Assembly (NCBI GenBank): GCA_031255325.1
Contig: JAIRST010000021.1
Location: 1 to 28,735, forward strand
Length of the DNA stretch: 28,735 bases
Direction of reading: 5' to 3'
DNA from: Holosporales bacterium
GTDB taxonomy: Bacteria; Pseudomonadota; Alphaproteobacteria; UBA3830; JAIRMZ01
Each line of letters begins with the position of its first letter. The stretch's first letter is position 1. Below, one piece after another: positions 15,871-24,917 of the stretch. The translations under genes and the position numbers were made by a program. Below the pieces are notes generated by a model that saw nothing but the letters and a program-made list of their open reading frames with translations, ran no database searches and was not told where the DNA came from.

Positions 15871-17124
15871 ATGGAAGAAGGAAAGAACACTCTGTACTGT
15901 TCATTTTGCGGGAAAAGCCAACATGAGGTACACAAGCTAATCGCCGGACCGACGGTTTTCATTTGTGATGAATGTATAGAGCTGTGTATTGGAATTATTC
16001 GGGAAGATCAGCGGACAGCATCCTTACATACAAAAGGCGGTATTCCTACACCACAAGTAATTTACAAAGTGTTAGATGACTATGTCATCGGACAAGAAAA
16101 TGCTAAACGTATTTTATCTGTAGCGGTTTACAATCACTATAAGCGGATCACACATGATGCAAAAAGTGGTGATGTGGAACTGGCAAAGTCTAATATCTTA
16201 CTGATAGGTCCCACAGGATGCGGAAAGACGTTACTAGCACAGACGCTAGCGCGTATTCTGGATGTTCCTTTTACTATAGCCGATGCCACTACATTAACGG
16301 AAGCAGGATATGTTGGCGAAGATGTGGAAAACATTATCTTAAAGCTTTTGCAAGCTGCCGATTACAATGTAGAGCGTACGCAACGCGGCATTGTTTATAT
16401 AGACGAAATTGATAAAATTTCTCGGAAATCAGAAAATCCTTCTATCACACGAGATGTCTCGGGCGAGGGGGTACAACAGGCGCTTTTAAAGATTATGGAA
16501 GGAACCATTGCCTCTGTGCCTCCGCAAGGGGGGCGCAAGCATCCTCAACAAGAGTTTCTTCAAATTGATACGACGAATATTTTATTTATCTGCGGAGGAG
16601 CTTTTGCTGGACTTGAAAAGATTATAGCTGCTCGCGGACAAACGACATCAATAGGATTTGGCGCAAAAGTGGAAACCTCTCGCGAAAAAGAAATGGGAGC
16701 GCTTTTGGCTTGCGTGGAACCAGAAGATTTGTTGAAATTCGGGCTTATTCCGGAATTTGTCGGGCGGCTTCCTATTGTGGCAACGCTTTCGGATTTAGAC
16801 AAGAAATCTTTGATTAAAATTCTAACGGAACCTAAAAATGCTCTCGTTAAACAATACAAGTGCTTGTTCGAAATGGAAAATGTTGGTCTTCGTTTTACAG
16901 AAGGAGCTCTTTCTGCTATTGCGCACAAAGCGTTAGAACGTAAGACGGGGGCGCGTGGTTTGCGTTCTATTATGGAGTCGACGCTTCTTGATACAATGTA
17001 CGATCTTCCTGAGTTTAGTGATGTTGAAGAGGTTGTTATTAATAAAGAAGCCGTAGAAAGCGGTGGAAAGCCTTTAAAGATACATGGAGCATCTGCAGTT
17101 GAATCAGCTCCAGAAACTGCATAA
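15871..17124 (+). CDS. clpX: ATP-dependent Clp protease ATP-binding subunit ClpX
   Basis: Hexameric AAA+ unfoldase that feeds substrates to ClpP, 417 residues. The N-terminal zinc-binding domain has Cys10, Cys13, Cys32 and Cys35 (YCSFCGKS and FICDECIELC). Walker A GPTGCGKT is at 113-120, pore loop GYVG at 146-149 and Walker B IVYIDEID at 174-181. The ClpP-docking IGF loop appears as TTSIGFGAKV, and the sensor-2 arginine is in GARGLRSIMES. A strong AAGGGAGG site lies ten bases before the ATG. lon follows 16 bases downstream. clpP is not upstream, although clpP-clpX-lon is the common order. Confidence 0.97.
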   Translation: MEEGKNTLYCSFCGKSQHEVHKLIAGPTVFICDECIELCIGIIREDQRTASLHTKGGIPTPQVIYKVLDDYVIGQENAKRILSVAVYNHYKRITHDAKSGDVELAKSNILLIGPTGCGKTLLAQTLARILDVPFTIADATTLTEAGYVGEDVENIILKLLQAADYNVERTQRGIVYIDEIDKISRKSENPSITRDVSGEGVQQALLKIMEGTIASVPPQGGRKHPQQEFLQIDTTNILFICGGAFAGLEKIIAARGQTTSIGFGAKVETSREKEMGALLACVEPEDLLKFGLIPEFVGRLPIVATLSDLDKKSLIKILTEPKNALVKQYKCLFEMENVGLRFTEGALSAIAHKALERKTGARGLRSIMESTLLDTMYDLPEFSDVEEVVINKEAVESGGKPLKIHGASAVESAPETA

Positions 17125-17140
17125 AATAACAGGATATTTC

Positions 17141-19567
17141 ATGAATGACACAAAAAAGGAAGAGAAGCCTTCAAAAGAAACAACGTATCGTCTTCCTGTT
17201 TTACCTCTTCGCGATATCGTTGTTTTTCCGCATATGATTGTTCCTCTTTTTGTCGGAAGAGAACGTTCCATTCATTCTTTAGAGAGTATCGTAGAGAAAG
17301 AAGAGAAGCGTGTCTTACTGTCAACCCAAAAAGATTCTCAAAAGGATTCGCCTGAACCTCAAGATATCTTTGATATTGGAACCGTTTCTACCGTTCTTCA
17401 AATGCTGCGCCTTCCTGATGGAACGGTAAAGATCCTTGTCGAAGGGCTCTACCGTGGACGTATTGTACATTGTACAGATTTGTCGACTCATTATGAAGCC
17501 GAAATTGAAAAAATTTCTGAGACTCTTAGTAAAGAAAAAGAAATGTTCGCTCTTATGCGGACTTTAACTGACCAATTTGAAGTTTATGTAAAGCTGCATC
17601 GGCGTATTCCTTTTGAGGTTGTAACTGCTTTAAGGCAAGAAACATTGCCAGGGCGGCTTGCAGATATTATAGCTTCGCATCTTTTTCTCCGCGTTCCCGA
17701 TAAGCAGCGCCTTTTAGAAACGCAAGATCTGTCAAAACGTCTTGAGCTTGTTTTCTCGTATCTTGAGACGGAAGTGGGTGTTATGCAGGTTGAACGCCGT
17801 ATCCGCAGTCGCATTAAACGTCAGATGGAAAAAACACAGCGCGATTATTATCTAAATGAACAAATAAAAGCGATTCAGCATGAACTTGGAGAATCAGAAA
17901 GCGCAGGCAGTGAATTTGATGAACTGGCATCCAAGTTAAAAACAGTAAAACTCAGCAAAGAGGCGCACGAACGGGCCACATTAGAGCTGAAAAAGCTTCA
18001 ATCTATGGCGCCTATGTCTGCTGAAGCAACTGTCATTCGGAATTATTTAGACTGTTTGTTGAGTGTGCCTTGGGGAAAAGTAACAAAAGTGAACAAAAAC
18101 CTTAAACGTGCGCAAGAAATATTAGACACAGATCACTATGGTTTGAAGAAAGTAAAAGACCGTATTCTGGAATACTTGGCTGTGCAAAGTCGTGTTGAAA
18201 AAGTAAGCGGGCAGGTGCTTTGTTTAGTGGGCCCTCCGGGAGTGGGAAAGACCTCGCTTGCTCGTTCTATCGCTAAAGCGACAGGGCGTACTTTTGTCCG
18301 CATTTCTTTAGGGGGAGTTCACGACGAATCTGAGATACGCGGTCATCGGCGCACTTATATCGGCTCGATGCCTGGGAAGATTATTCAAGGAATGCGAAAG
18401 GCTGGTGTAACCAATCCGTTATTTCTTCTTGATGAAATTGATAAGCTTGGAAATGATTTTCGTGGAGACCCTGCTTCTGCTCTCTTGGAAGTTCTCGATC
18501 CCGAACAGAATACAGCTTTTAATGATCACTATTTGGAAGTTGACTATGATTTGTCGAATGTTATGTTTTTAACAACGGCTAACAGCCTACATATGGCACA
18601 ACCTTTATTAGATCGCCTAGAAATTATTCGGCTTGCCGGATACACGGAAGATGAGAAAGTGGCCATTGCGCAAACGTATCTTGTTCCGAAACAGCGGAAA
18701 CTGAATGGCCTGAAAGAACGAGAAATTTCTGTTTCTAAAGATGCCATTCGTAATATTGTGCGTTTTTATACACGTGAAGCAGGCGTGCGCAATCTTGAAC
18801 GTGAAATTGCCAACTTCGCGCGTAAAGCCGTGCGTAAGATTTTAGAAGAGGAAGATAAGAAAAGCACTCAACGAATACATATCACACGTCGCAATTTAAA
18901 AGAGTTCGCTGGGATCCCGCGTTTTACTATTGGAGAAGCAGAAGGGAGTGACTTGATCGGTGTGACAACAGGTCTTGCTTGGACCGAAGTTGGCGGAGAG
19001 CTGTTATCCATAGAAGCAGTTGTTTTACCGGGTAAAGGGAAGATGCTCATTACTGGTAAACTTGGAGACGTTATGCAAGAATCCATTCAAGCGGCCGCCA
19101 GCTTTGTGCGTTCTCAATCTGAAAAATATGCTATCGATCCGGAACTTTTTGAAAAAAAGGACATTCATATCCATGTTCCGGAAGGAGCAACACCGAAAGA
19201 TGGCCCCTCTGCGGGGGTCGCTATGGCCACATCCATCGTTTCGGCCTTGACAGGTATTCCTGTGCGTAAAGATATTGCGATGACAGGAGAAATCACGTTA
19301 CGCGGACGTATTCTTCCTATTGGTGGGTTGAAGGAAAAAATTCTAGCTGCTCACCGGGGAAATATTCGGACAATTTTCATTCCAAAAGATAACGAGAAAG
19401 ATCTTGAAGAAATCCCAGAGAATATCCGTAAAGGGGTAACAATTGTTCCTGTTCTCTTTGTCAATGATGTGTTAGAGCAAGCCCTTGTACGGTCTCTTGT
19501 CCCTCAAAAGAAATCCCCCCATAAGCCTGTCGGCTCATTTTCCTCTGAACCACATGTGGGTGTATGA
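17141..19567 (+). CDS. lon: ATP-dependent Lon protease
   Basis: Cytoplasmic AAA+ serine protease of quality control, 808 residues with the chosen start. The N-terminal substrate-binding domain spans about residues 15-205 (LPVLPLRDIVVFPHMIVPL). Then come coiled coil and Walker A GPPGVGKT (364-371), Walker B (FLLDEIDK), and the S16 protease domain with Ser690 (PKDGPSAGVA) and Lys733 (GGLKEKIL). The frame is open 19 codons further upstream into clpX. I prefer the ATG at 17141 because AGGAT at 17131-17135 is correctly spaced and the extra residues do not look like Lon. The stop overlaps the start of the next gene. Confidence 0.96.
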   Translation: MNDTKKEEKPSKETTYRLPVLPLRDIVVFPHMIVPLFVGRERSIHSLESIVEKEEKRVLLSTQKDSQKDSPEPQDIFDIGTVSTVLQMLRLPDGTVKILVEGLYRGRIVHCTDLSTHYEAEIEKISETLSKEKEMFALMRTLTDQFEVYVKLHRRIPFEVVTALRQETLPGRLADIIASHLFLRVPDKQRLLETQDLSKRLELVFSYLETEVGVMQVERRIRSRIKRQMEKTQRDYYLNEQIKAIQHELGESESAGSEFDELASKLKTVKLSKEAHERATLELKKLQSMAPMSAEATVIRNYLDCLLSVPWGKVTKVNKNLKRAQEILDTDHYGLKKVKDRILEYLAVQSRVEKVSGQVLCLVGPPGVGKTSLARSIAKATGRTFVRISLGGVHDESEIRGHRRTYIGSMPGKIIQGMRKAGVTNPLFLLDEIDKLGNDFRGDPASALLEVLDPEQNTAFNDHYLEVDYDLSNVMFLTTANSLHMAQPLLDRLEIIRLAGYTEDEKVAIAQTYLVPKQRKLNGLKEREISVSKDAIRNIVRFYTREAGVRNLEREIANFARKAVRKILEEEDKKSTQRIHITRRNLKEFAGIPRFTIGEAEGSDLIGVTTGLAWTEVGGELLSIEAVVLPGKGKMLITGKLGDVMQESIQAAASFVRSQSEKYAIDPELFEKKDIHIHVPEGATPKDGPSAGVAMATSIVSALTGIPVRKDIAMTGEITLRGRILPIGGLKEKILAAHRGNIRTIFIPKDNEKDLEEIPENIRKGVTIVPVLFVNDVLEQALVRSLVPQKKSPHKPVGSFSSEPHVGV

Positions 19568-20391
19568 TGCTTATACGCCTTCTCTTTTGTGGTGACATCG
19601 TGGCACGAGCGGGGCGAGAATGCATCGAGAAACATCTTCCACACTTGAGAAAGCACTATAAATTAGATTGTGTCATTGCCAATGTTGATAATGCTGCGCA
19701 TGGTATTGGGGTTACGGTGGAAATTGTTGATCAGCTCCATACTGCCGGTGTTGATGTGTGTACTGGTGGTAACCATGTGTGGGATAAAAAGGAAGGACGC
19801 CAGGCTTTGGAACGATGTCCTTGGCTTATCCGTCCATACAATCATCCTATCGCTCTTCCAGGGAATGGCGTATGTATCTACCCATTGCCAAATGGGGGGA
19901 AAATAGTAATTTTGCAGCTTCTAGGGAGTTTATACACAAAAATTCCTGTGGAAAATCCTTTTACCGCAGCAGATCGTGTTTTAAAAGACTATATCCTTGG
20001 AAAAAATATTTCTGCTATTTTTGTTGATTTCCATGCAGAAGCAACTTCAGAAAAGATGGCGCTTGCTTATTACCTGGATGGACGTGTCTCTGCCCTCATC
20101 GGAACGCATACGCATATTCCTACGGCAGACACTTTTATTTTACCCAAAGGAACGGCCTATCAAACAGATGCAGGAATGTGCGGAGACTATAATTCTGTTA
20201 TTGGCATGGTGCCAAAAACGGCTATTGATTGTTTCTTGTATCCTTATCATACGGATTCCCTCATGCCAACAGAAGATGAGGCTACCCTTTGTGGAACCTT
20301 GATTGATATCGACCCGTCATCTGGGCGCCCCCACACTATCTTGCCCATTCGTATCGGAGGAATTCTACCCCAGAGCTTGCCAACACTATAA
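19564..20391 (+). CDS. YmdB-like metallophosphoesterase (TIGR00282 family)
   Basis: A 275-residue dinuclear metallophosphoesterase. In characterised homologues such as Bacillus YmdB this family hydrolyses 2',3'-cyclic nucleotides; its role in Alphaproteobacteria is not established. Metal-site motifs visible are FCGDIVARAGRE (Asp11), GGNHVWD (Asn70, His71), DFHAEATSEK and GTHTHIPTAD. The usual ANGENAAHG segment reads ANVDNAAHG, with Asp42 where a metal-binding Glu is normal. The start ATG overlaps the lon stop (ATGA); a second ATG follows immediately at 19567. It is probably co-transcribed with clpX and lon. Confidence 0.88.
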   Translation: MMLIRLLFCGDIVARAGRECIEKHLPHLRKHYKLDCVIANVDNAAHGIGVTVEIVDQLHTAGVDVCTGGNHVWDKKEGRQALERCPWLIRPYNHPIALPGNGVCIYPLPNGGKIVILQLLGSLYTKIPVENPFTAADRVLKDYILGKNISAIFVDFHAEATSEKMALAYYLDGRVSALIGTHTHIPTADTFILPKGTAYQTDAGMCGDYNSVIGMVPKTAIDCFLYPYHTDSLMPTEDEATLCGTLIDIDPSSGRPHTILPIRIGGILPQSLPTL

Positions 20392-20505
20392 CGAAATTGA
20401 CGATTTATAAAAGGCTCCTTCTCATCGAACGCCTCTAAAGTACGAGAAATGAAAAAAGAATATAAATTGTCCAGGATTGCTCTATAGATATAAATTTTTA
20501 AACAG

Positions 20506-20549
20506 TAAGGGGATAATAGACAATTCGAGTATACAGTTTGATCCCCTTA
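20506..20549. repeat. 9-bp perfect inverted repeat (possible transcript-end hairpin)
   Basis: TAAGGGGAT (20506-20514) and ATCCCCTTA (20541-20549) are exact reverse complements around a 26-base loop. A further ATCCCC at 20557-20562 could pair with the same left arm. It lies between the ymdB-like gene and dapE. There is no T-run after it on the plus strand, so it is not a textbook intrinsic terminator, but it may end or protect the clpX-lon transcript. Confidence 0.4.
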
Positions 20550-20619
20550 TAAAATAATCCCCAAAAACCACCTTTACTCGGTCTCTTTTACGTGGTAACC
20601 AGAATCCCGTGAGGTACTC

Positions 20620-21774
20620 ATGGATATTTTACCGTTATCTTCCCTGTCTCCTTTAGAACTAACGCGAACACTTGTCACTTTTCGAAGTATCACGCCTTGT
20701 GATGATGGATGCTTAGCTTTTCTGGAAGATCTTCTGAAAGGAATGGGATTTTCCACAACTCTTTTAGAACCCAAAAATCCTGGCGGTCCTAAAAACCTTT
20801 GCGCTGTCTATGGGGGTGGAGAACGGACACTTGTTTTTGTAGGTCATATAGACGTTGTTCCAGAAGGGGCTGAACCATGGGATGCCTTTACTCCCAAAGA
20901 AGAAGCAGGAGTCCTTTTCGGTCGTGGGGTAGCTGACATGAAAGGAGGAGCGGCGGCATTTATCGTAGCAAGTGCGCGCTTTCTGCAAAAGCACCCAAAT
21001 TTTCCAGGAAAATTGATTATTCTTTTAACGGGAGACGAAGAGATAGGAACTCCTGACGGAATACGTTCTTTACTGCCTTGGGCTGTATCGCGTTATGGGC
21101 CTTTTACCGCATGTTTAGTAGGAGAGCCTTCATGCTATGATTTCCTTGGAGATAACATTGCCATAGGGCATCGCGGAAGCCTAAACTTGCATATTACAGC
21201 ATGTGGTATACAGGGACACGCGGCTTGTCCTGAGCTCGCCCGTAATCCTATCCCGATTTTGCTACGTTATATTGAAAAAATTACGCACCATGTTTGGGAA
21301 CAAGACGCCGGAGACTTCACGTCATCGCATCTAGAAGTAACCTCTATCGATGTAGGAAATACCGTTTCAAACATCATTCCTTGTCGAGCAGAAGCGCAAG
21401 CAAATATCCGATTTCACATCCAACATACATCTGCTAGCATCACGCATCAGTTGCAAACATGGGCTGCAAATATTTCAGAAGATTTATCTGTTGAAGTTCA
21501 CGCCAGCGGAGAGGCTTTTTTGTGTCACGATGAATCCCTGATGCAGATGCTCGAGAAGGCTGTCAAAACAGTCCTGAAAACAACGCCTAAGCGATCAACA
21601 GGAGGAGGAACAACGGACGGACGTTTTGTTTCAGTCTATTGCCCTGTTGTTGAATTCGGAATGATAGGAAGCACTATGCATCATGTACGAGAACACATTC
21701 CAGCCGCAGATTGCGAACGCTTAACGCAGGTTTATGAGGTTTTCCTTGACAATTTCTTTTTAAAAGAACGTTAG
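20620..21774 (+). CDS. dapE: Succinyl-diaminopimelate desuccinylase
   Basis: Zinc aminopeptidase-like enzyme (M20 family) that converts N-succinyl-LL-diaminopimelate to LL-diaminopimelate and succinate, for lysine and peptidoglycan. The length of 384 is normal. The metal and catalytic residues are visible: His76 and Asp78 in GHIDVVP, Asp106 in GVADMKGG, Glu140-Glu141 in TGDEEIG, Glu169 in GEPS, and the late histidine in GSTMHHVREHIP. The dimerisation insert lies between about 185 and 300 (GHRGSLNLHI, then QGHAACPELARNPI). GAGGT at 20611-20615 precedes the ATG by four bases. Other M20 peptidases are possible, but the motif set fits DapE best. No other dap gene is in the window. Confidence 0.92.
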   Translation: MDILPLSSLSPLELTRTLVTFRSITPCDDGCLAFLEDLLKGMGFSTTLLEPKNPGGPKNLCAVYGGGERTLVFVGHIDVVPEGAEPWDAFTPKEEAGVLFGRGVADMKGGAAAFIVASARFLQKHPNFPGKLIILLTGDEEIGTPDGIRSLLPWAVSRYGPFTACLVGEPSCYDFLGDNIAIGHRGSLNLHITACGIQGHAACPELARNPIPILLRYIEKITHHVWEQDAGDFTSSHLEVTSIDVGNTVSNIIPCRAEAQANIRFHIQHTSASITHQLQTWAANISEDLSVEVHASGEAFLCHDESLMQMLEKAVKTVLKTTPKRSTGGGTTDGRFVSVYCPVVEFGMIGSTMHHVREHIPAADCERLTQVYEVFLDNFFLKER

Positions 21775-21790
21775 TCCTGTTTTTCAACGG

Positions 21791-21820
21791 TAGGAGAATG
21801 ACTCCTAAACCTTGGTTAGG
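21791..21820 (+). promoter_or_regulatory. Two mutually exclusive hairpins between dapE and bamA
   Basis: TAGGAG (21791-21796) pairs perfectly with CTCCTA (21802-21807) around a five-base loop. CCTAAACC (21804-21811) can instead pair with GGTTAGG (21814-21820) with one bulged base and a very tight loop. The arms share CCTA, so only one can form at a time. Neither has a following T-run. Confidence 0.25.
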
Positions 21821-21972
21821 GTAATGTATGATTCTTGTTTTGTTTATCTTGTTTACGATGAAGCTCTCGGTTAATTTGGTGCTAAGTTTTTTAGCTTTCA
21901 TCCTTACAAAGGAAAAAATTGTTGCAAGTTTTATTCGCTCATTACCCTAGAAAGGCCACAAAGGAGCATAGG

Positions 21973-24243
21973 TTGCGTTTTATTTTTTCTCTTATAATGA
22001 TGTTTGCTTTCACCAATAGGGTGAATGCCATACAAGTAGAGAAAATTCAGGTCGACGGAATACGACGTGTGGAAACCGAAACAATTTTATCGTATTTATC
22101 CATCTCCCCTCATCAAGAGTTTACGCAAACAGATATAGATGCTTCCTTAAAAAGACTGTTTAGCACAGGATTGTTTTCCGATGTGCGCATAAAAGTGCGC
22201 ACCAAAACCCTTTATGTGAAAGTCGTTGAACGCCCGATTATCAGTCGCATCGTTTTCGAAGGGAATGATAAAATATCCGACAGCACGCTGAAAGATCAGA
22301 TAAAAGACCGTATTGCTGTACGCCAAGTGCTAAACAGAGCCATTGTGCAAGAAATTGCCAAAGATATTCAACGCACCTATCAAGCTCGAGGACGTTTTTC
22401 AGCTTCTGTTACACCACAAATAATTAAGCGCCCCGAAAATCGGGTTGACCTGATTTTTGCCATCACAGAAGGACATCCTGCTACTATTAAGCGCATCATT
22501 TTTACTGGTAATAGAAATTTTTCAGATGAGGCATTGCTTGATGAAATCTCGACCAAAGAAGAGCGTTGGTGGCGCTTTTGGAGCTATGATGACATCTATA
22601 CACCTGAACGTTTAGAAGTCGACAAACGCATGTTGCTGAAATTCTATCACAAGCACGGATATGCAGACTTTAAAGTGCTTTCCTCTACAGCTGAGCTTAG
22701 TACAGATAGAAAGGATTTCTTTATTACCTTCGTTGTTGACGAAGGAGCGCGTTATACTGTGCATTCCGTTTCTTTACAGCTAGATATAAAAGGTCTTCGT
22801 ACATCGGATTTACTCCCGTGCCTTTTAATTAAGGAAGGGGAACTTCTTGATGCGACATTGATTGAAAAAACAATAACTGAATTAGAAGATAAAGTCGGTG
22901 CACAAGGATATGCTTTTGCTGACATCGAGCCAAAGATTACATTAAATCGCAAGGAAAAAACGGCGAATATTATTTTTATATTACGCCGAGGGCCAAAAAA
23001 CTTTATACAACGTATTGATATTGAAGGGAATAGTCGCACATTAGATTCGGTTATTCGTCGTGAGATGCAACTTCACGATGGAGATCCTTTAAACACGACA
23101 AAAATGAAAAAGTCCATCCAAAACGTGAAAGACCTTGATTTTTTTGAGGATGTTCGGGTGCAGGTAGACCAGGGAAATGCGCTCAGTAAGCAAATTGTCA
23201 AGATCGATGTTGAAGAAAAATCAACAGGAGGATTTAAGTTTGGAGCGGGTGTTTCTACAGGTGATGGTGCCATGGGCATGCTCGGATACGAGGAACGGAA
23301 TTTCCTTGGGCGAGGACAATCGATTGAACTCAACTTTACGCTAGCACGGCGCTATAAAAACGTTGGCTTTGACATTTGCCAGCCATATTTCATGGATCGT
23401 AACCTTTTGGTAGGGACGTCTCTTTCATACAGTGGCCGCGACCGTGCGGAGCAAGCAGGATATAAGGGATCTTCCTATGCTTGGAACGGGTACATAGGGC
23501 ATCCTTTATCAGATGACCTTTGGCATCGCCTTGGATACAAACTTAGCTTAGACAATATCGAAGAATATGGAACGAGAAGACAACAATCTCTTGTGGATAA
23601 AGACCGTTTTGGAAAAAGTACCTGCAGTCAAGTATATTCTGTCTTTAGTTATTCTCGTTTGGACTCAAGACGAGATCCAACAACGGGGTTTAGCAGCTTC
23701 TTTAAGAATGGTTTCGCTGGTATTGGAGGAAACGTTAAATTTCATCAACACGAAATCGGTGGAAGTTATTACTATCCTTTGAAAAATGAGTGGGTTTTCG
23801 TCTCACGGTTACGAGGTGGCATTATATTTGGTGGACGCATAATAGATCGTTTCTCTTTAGGTGGAGATGATTTCCATGGGTTTGAGACAGATGGTATAGG
23901 ACCGCGGGAAAAGGTAATGAAAAAAGGACAAGAACTACCAGGAGAAGCCGTTTACGGCAAGAATTATTACGTTGGAACATTTCTTACGCGTATTCCCTTA
24001 GGAGCAACCAAGGAATTAGGGATGCGTGGTATTGCTTTTATTGAATATGGCAGTGTGTGGGGTACACAATTTAATAAAAGTGAGGTGTATGACAACAATA
24101 CATTGCGTATGTCTGCGGGCATTGGTATTGAATGGTTTTCTCCTTTAGGCCCAATTGGTTTGGCGTTAAGCCATGCTTTGAAAAAACAGCCTTATGATAG
24201 GTCGCAAGTACTTCAGCTTACCGGGCTTGTTTCAGGAGGATAA
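21973..24243 (+). CDS. bamA: Outer membrane protein assembly factor BamA
   Basis: Core of the BAM complex that folds and inserts beta-barrel proteins into the outer membrane. I choose the TTG at 21973: AAAGGAG (21960-21966) is well spaced and the product then opens with a clean signal peptide, MRFIFSLIMMFAFTNRVNA. A TTG at 21919 would add 18 residues. The mature protein has five POTRA domains (about 20-415, e.g. IQVEKIQVDGIRRVE, then IIFTGNRNFSDEALL, then FIQRIDIEGNSRTLD). A barrel of about 330 residues follows, with the lid-loop region and GVGIEWFSPLGPIGLA-like closing strands. The C-terminus is VLQLTGLVSGG, lacking the usual terminal aromatic. Its end supplies the ribosome-binding site for skp. 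Confidence 0.94.
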   Translation: MRFIFSLIMMFAFTNRVNAIQVEKIQVDGIRRVETETILSYLSISPHQEFTQTDIDASLKRLFSTGLFSDVRIKVRTKTLYVKVVERPIISRIVFEGNDKISDSTLKDQIKDRIAVRQVLNRAIVQEIAKDIQRTYQARGRFSASVTPQIIKRPENRVDLIFAITEGHPATIKRIIFTGNRNFSDEALLDEISTKEERWWRFWSYDDIYTPERLEVDKRMLLKFYHKHGYADFKVLSSTAELSTDRKDFFITFVVDEGARYTVHSVSLQLDIKGLRTSDLLPCLLIKEGELLDATLIEKTITELEDKVGAQGYAFADIEPKITLNRKEKTANIIFILRRGPKNFIQRIDIEGNSRTLDSVIRREMQLHDGDPLNTTKMKKSIQNVKDLDFFEDVRVQVDQGNALSKQIVKIDVEEKSTGGFKFGAGVSTGDGAMGMLGYEERNFLGRGQSIELNFTLARRYKNVGFDICQPYFMDRNLLVGTSLSYSGRDRAEQAGYKGSSYAWNGYIGHPLSDDLWHRLGYKLSLDNIEEYGTRRQQSLVDKDRFGKSTCSQVYSVFSYSRLDSRRDPTTGFSSFFKNGFAGIGGNVKFHQHEIGGSYYYPLKNEWVFVSRLRGGIIFGGRIIDRFSLGGDDFHGFETDGIGPREKVMKKGQELPGEAVYGKNYYVGTFLTRIPLGATKELGMRGIAFIEYGSVWGTQFNKSEVYDNNTLRMSAGIGIEWFSPLGPIGLALSHALKKQPYDRSQVLQLTGLVSGG

Positions 24244-24245
24244 GG

Positions 24246-24917
24246 ATGCAGAAAATTTTCCAGAAGCAGCATTATAGTTGGTTAATAGGGGGATGTTTTT
24301 GGATTTTATGGATGCAGAAACCCTTTGTTTTTGCTGAGCCCGCTCAATCAGAGGTGGAATCCCATAAAACATTGTCGAACACAAATATATTGAACACGCC
24401 GAATCAACCAAAGGATGTTGAGAATTCCTCAACAATAGCTGTGGTTGATGTTGAACATATCAACGATCACGCAGCAGAAATGCAGTCTGTACGCGATCAA
24501 GCGAATCACTTACGAGAAACGTATCAAAAAGAAATAGCGGCCTTAGAAAAAAGTTTACGAGAAGAAAGACTCCGCTTGGATAGTGATAAAAGAACCCTTT
24601 CTATCGAAGAAAAAGAGTCACAAGAACGTATCTTTGAATCGAAAGAAAACCAATTACGGCAATTGGCCAGGCATAGGAAAAACCAATGGGAGCAAGCTTT
24701 AGAAACCGCAAGAGAAGAGTTTCTACGGAAATTTCAATCTGCTGTGGCACAAGTCGCAAAAGAAAACCATTTAACGATAGTTCTCGTAAAAAGTGCAGTT
24801 CCTTACTATGCCTCTAGTTGCGATATTACCCCTCGTATTCTAAAGATGTTAAATGCTACTTCTCAGCCTGTTATCTTGCGTCCCCCAGCAACGGAACCTG
24901 CTCAAAAAAAGCGATGA
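24246..24917 (+). CDS. skp: OmpH/Skp family periplasmic chaperone
   Basis: Periplasmic chaperone that escorts unfolded outer-membrane proteins to BamA, 223 residues. The signal peptide spans residues 1-30, with cleavage after VFA. A low-complexity Asn/Ser-rich linker (31-62) precedes the first strand (IAVVDVEHI). A long charged coiled coil follows from about 78 to 170, then the closing region (NHLTIVLVKSAVPYYA, then DITPRIL), matching the OmpH pattern. It is longer than E. coli Skp mainly because of the N-terminal linker and a basic tail. It starts two bases after the bamA stop, with GGAGG at 24236-24240. It overlaps lpxD by ATGA. Confidence 0.88.
   Translation: MQKIFQKQHYSWLIGGCFWILWMQKPFVFAEPAQSEVESHKTLSNTNILNTPNQPKDVENSSTIAVVDVEHINDHAAEMQSVRDQANHLRETYQKEIAALEKSLREERLRLDSDKRTLSIEEKESQERIFESKENQLRQLARHRKNQWEQALETAREEFLRKFQSAVAQVAKENHLTIVLVKSAVPYYASSCDITPRILKMLNATSQPVILRPPATEPAQKKR

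Noticed and set aside
16560..16928. Minus-strand open frame of 122 codons
   Set aside because: Antisense to the conserved AAA+ region of clpX with no protein-like motif.
17084..17140. Longer Lon start inside clpX
   Set aside because: The extra 19 residues lack family character, and a well-spaced ribosome-binding site marks the ATG at 17141.
24818..24913. Longer LpxD start inside skp
   Set aside because: It is the out-of-frame translation of skp; the ATG at 24914 overlapping the skp stop gives the correct N-terminus.
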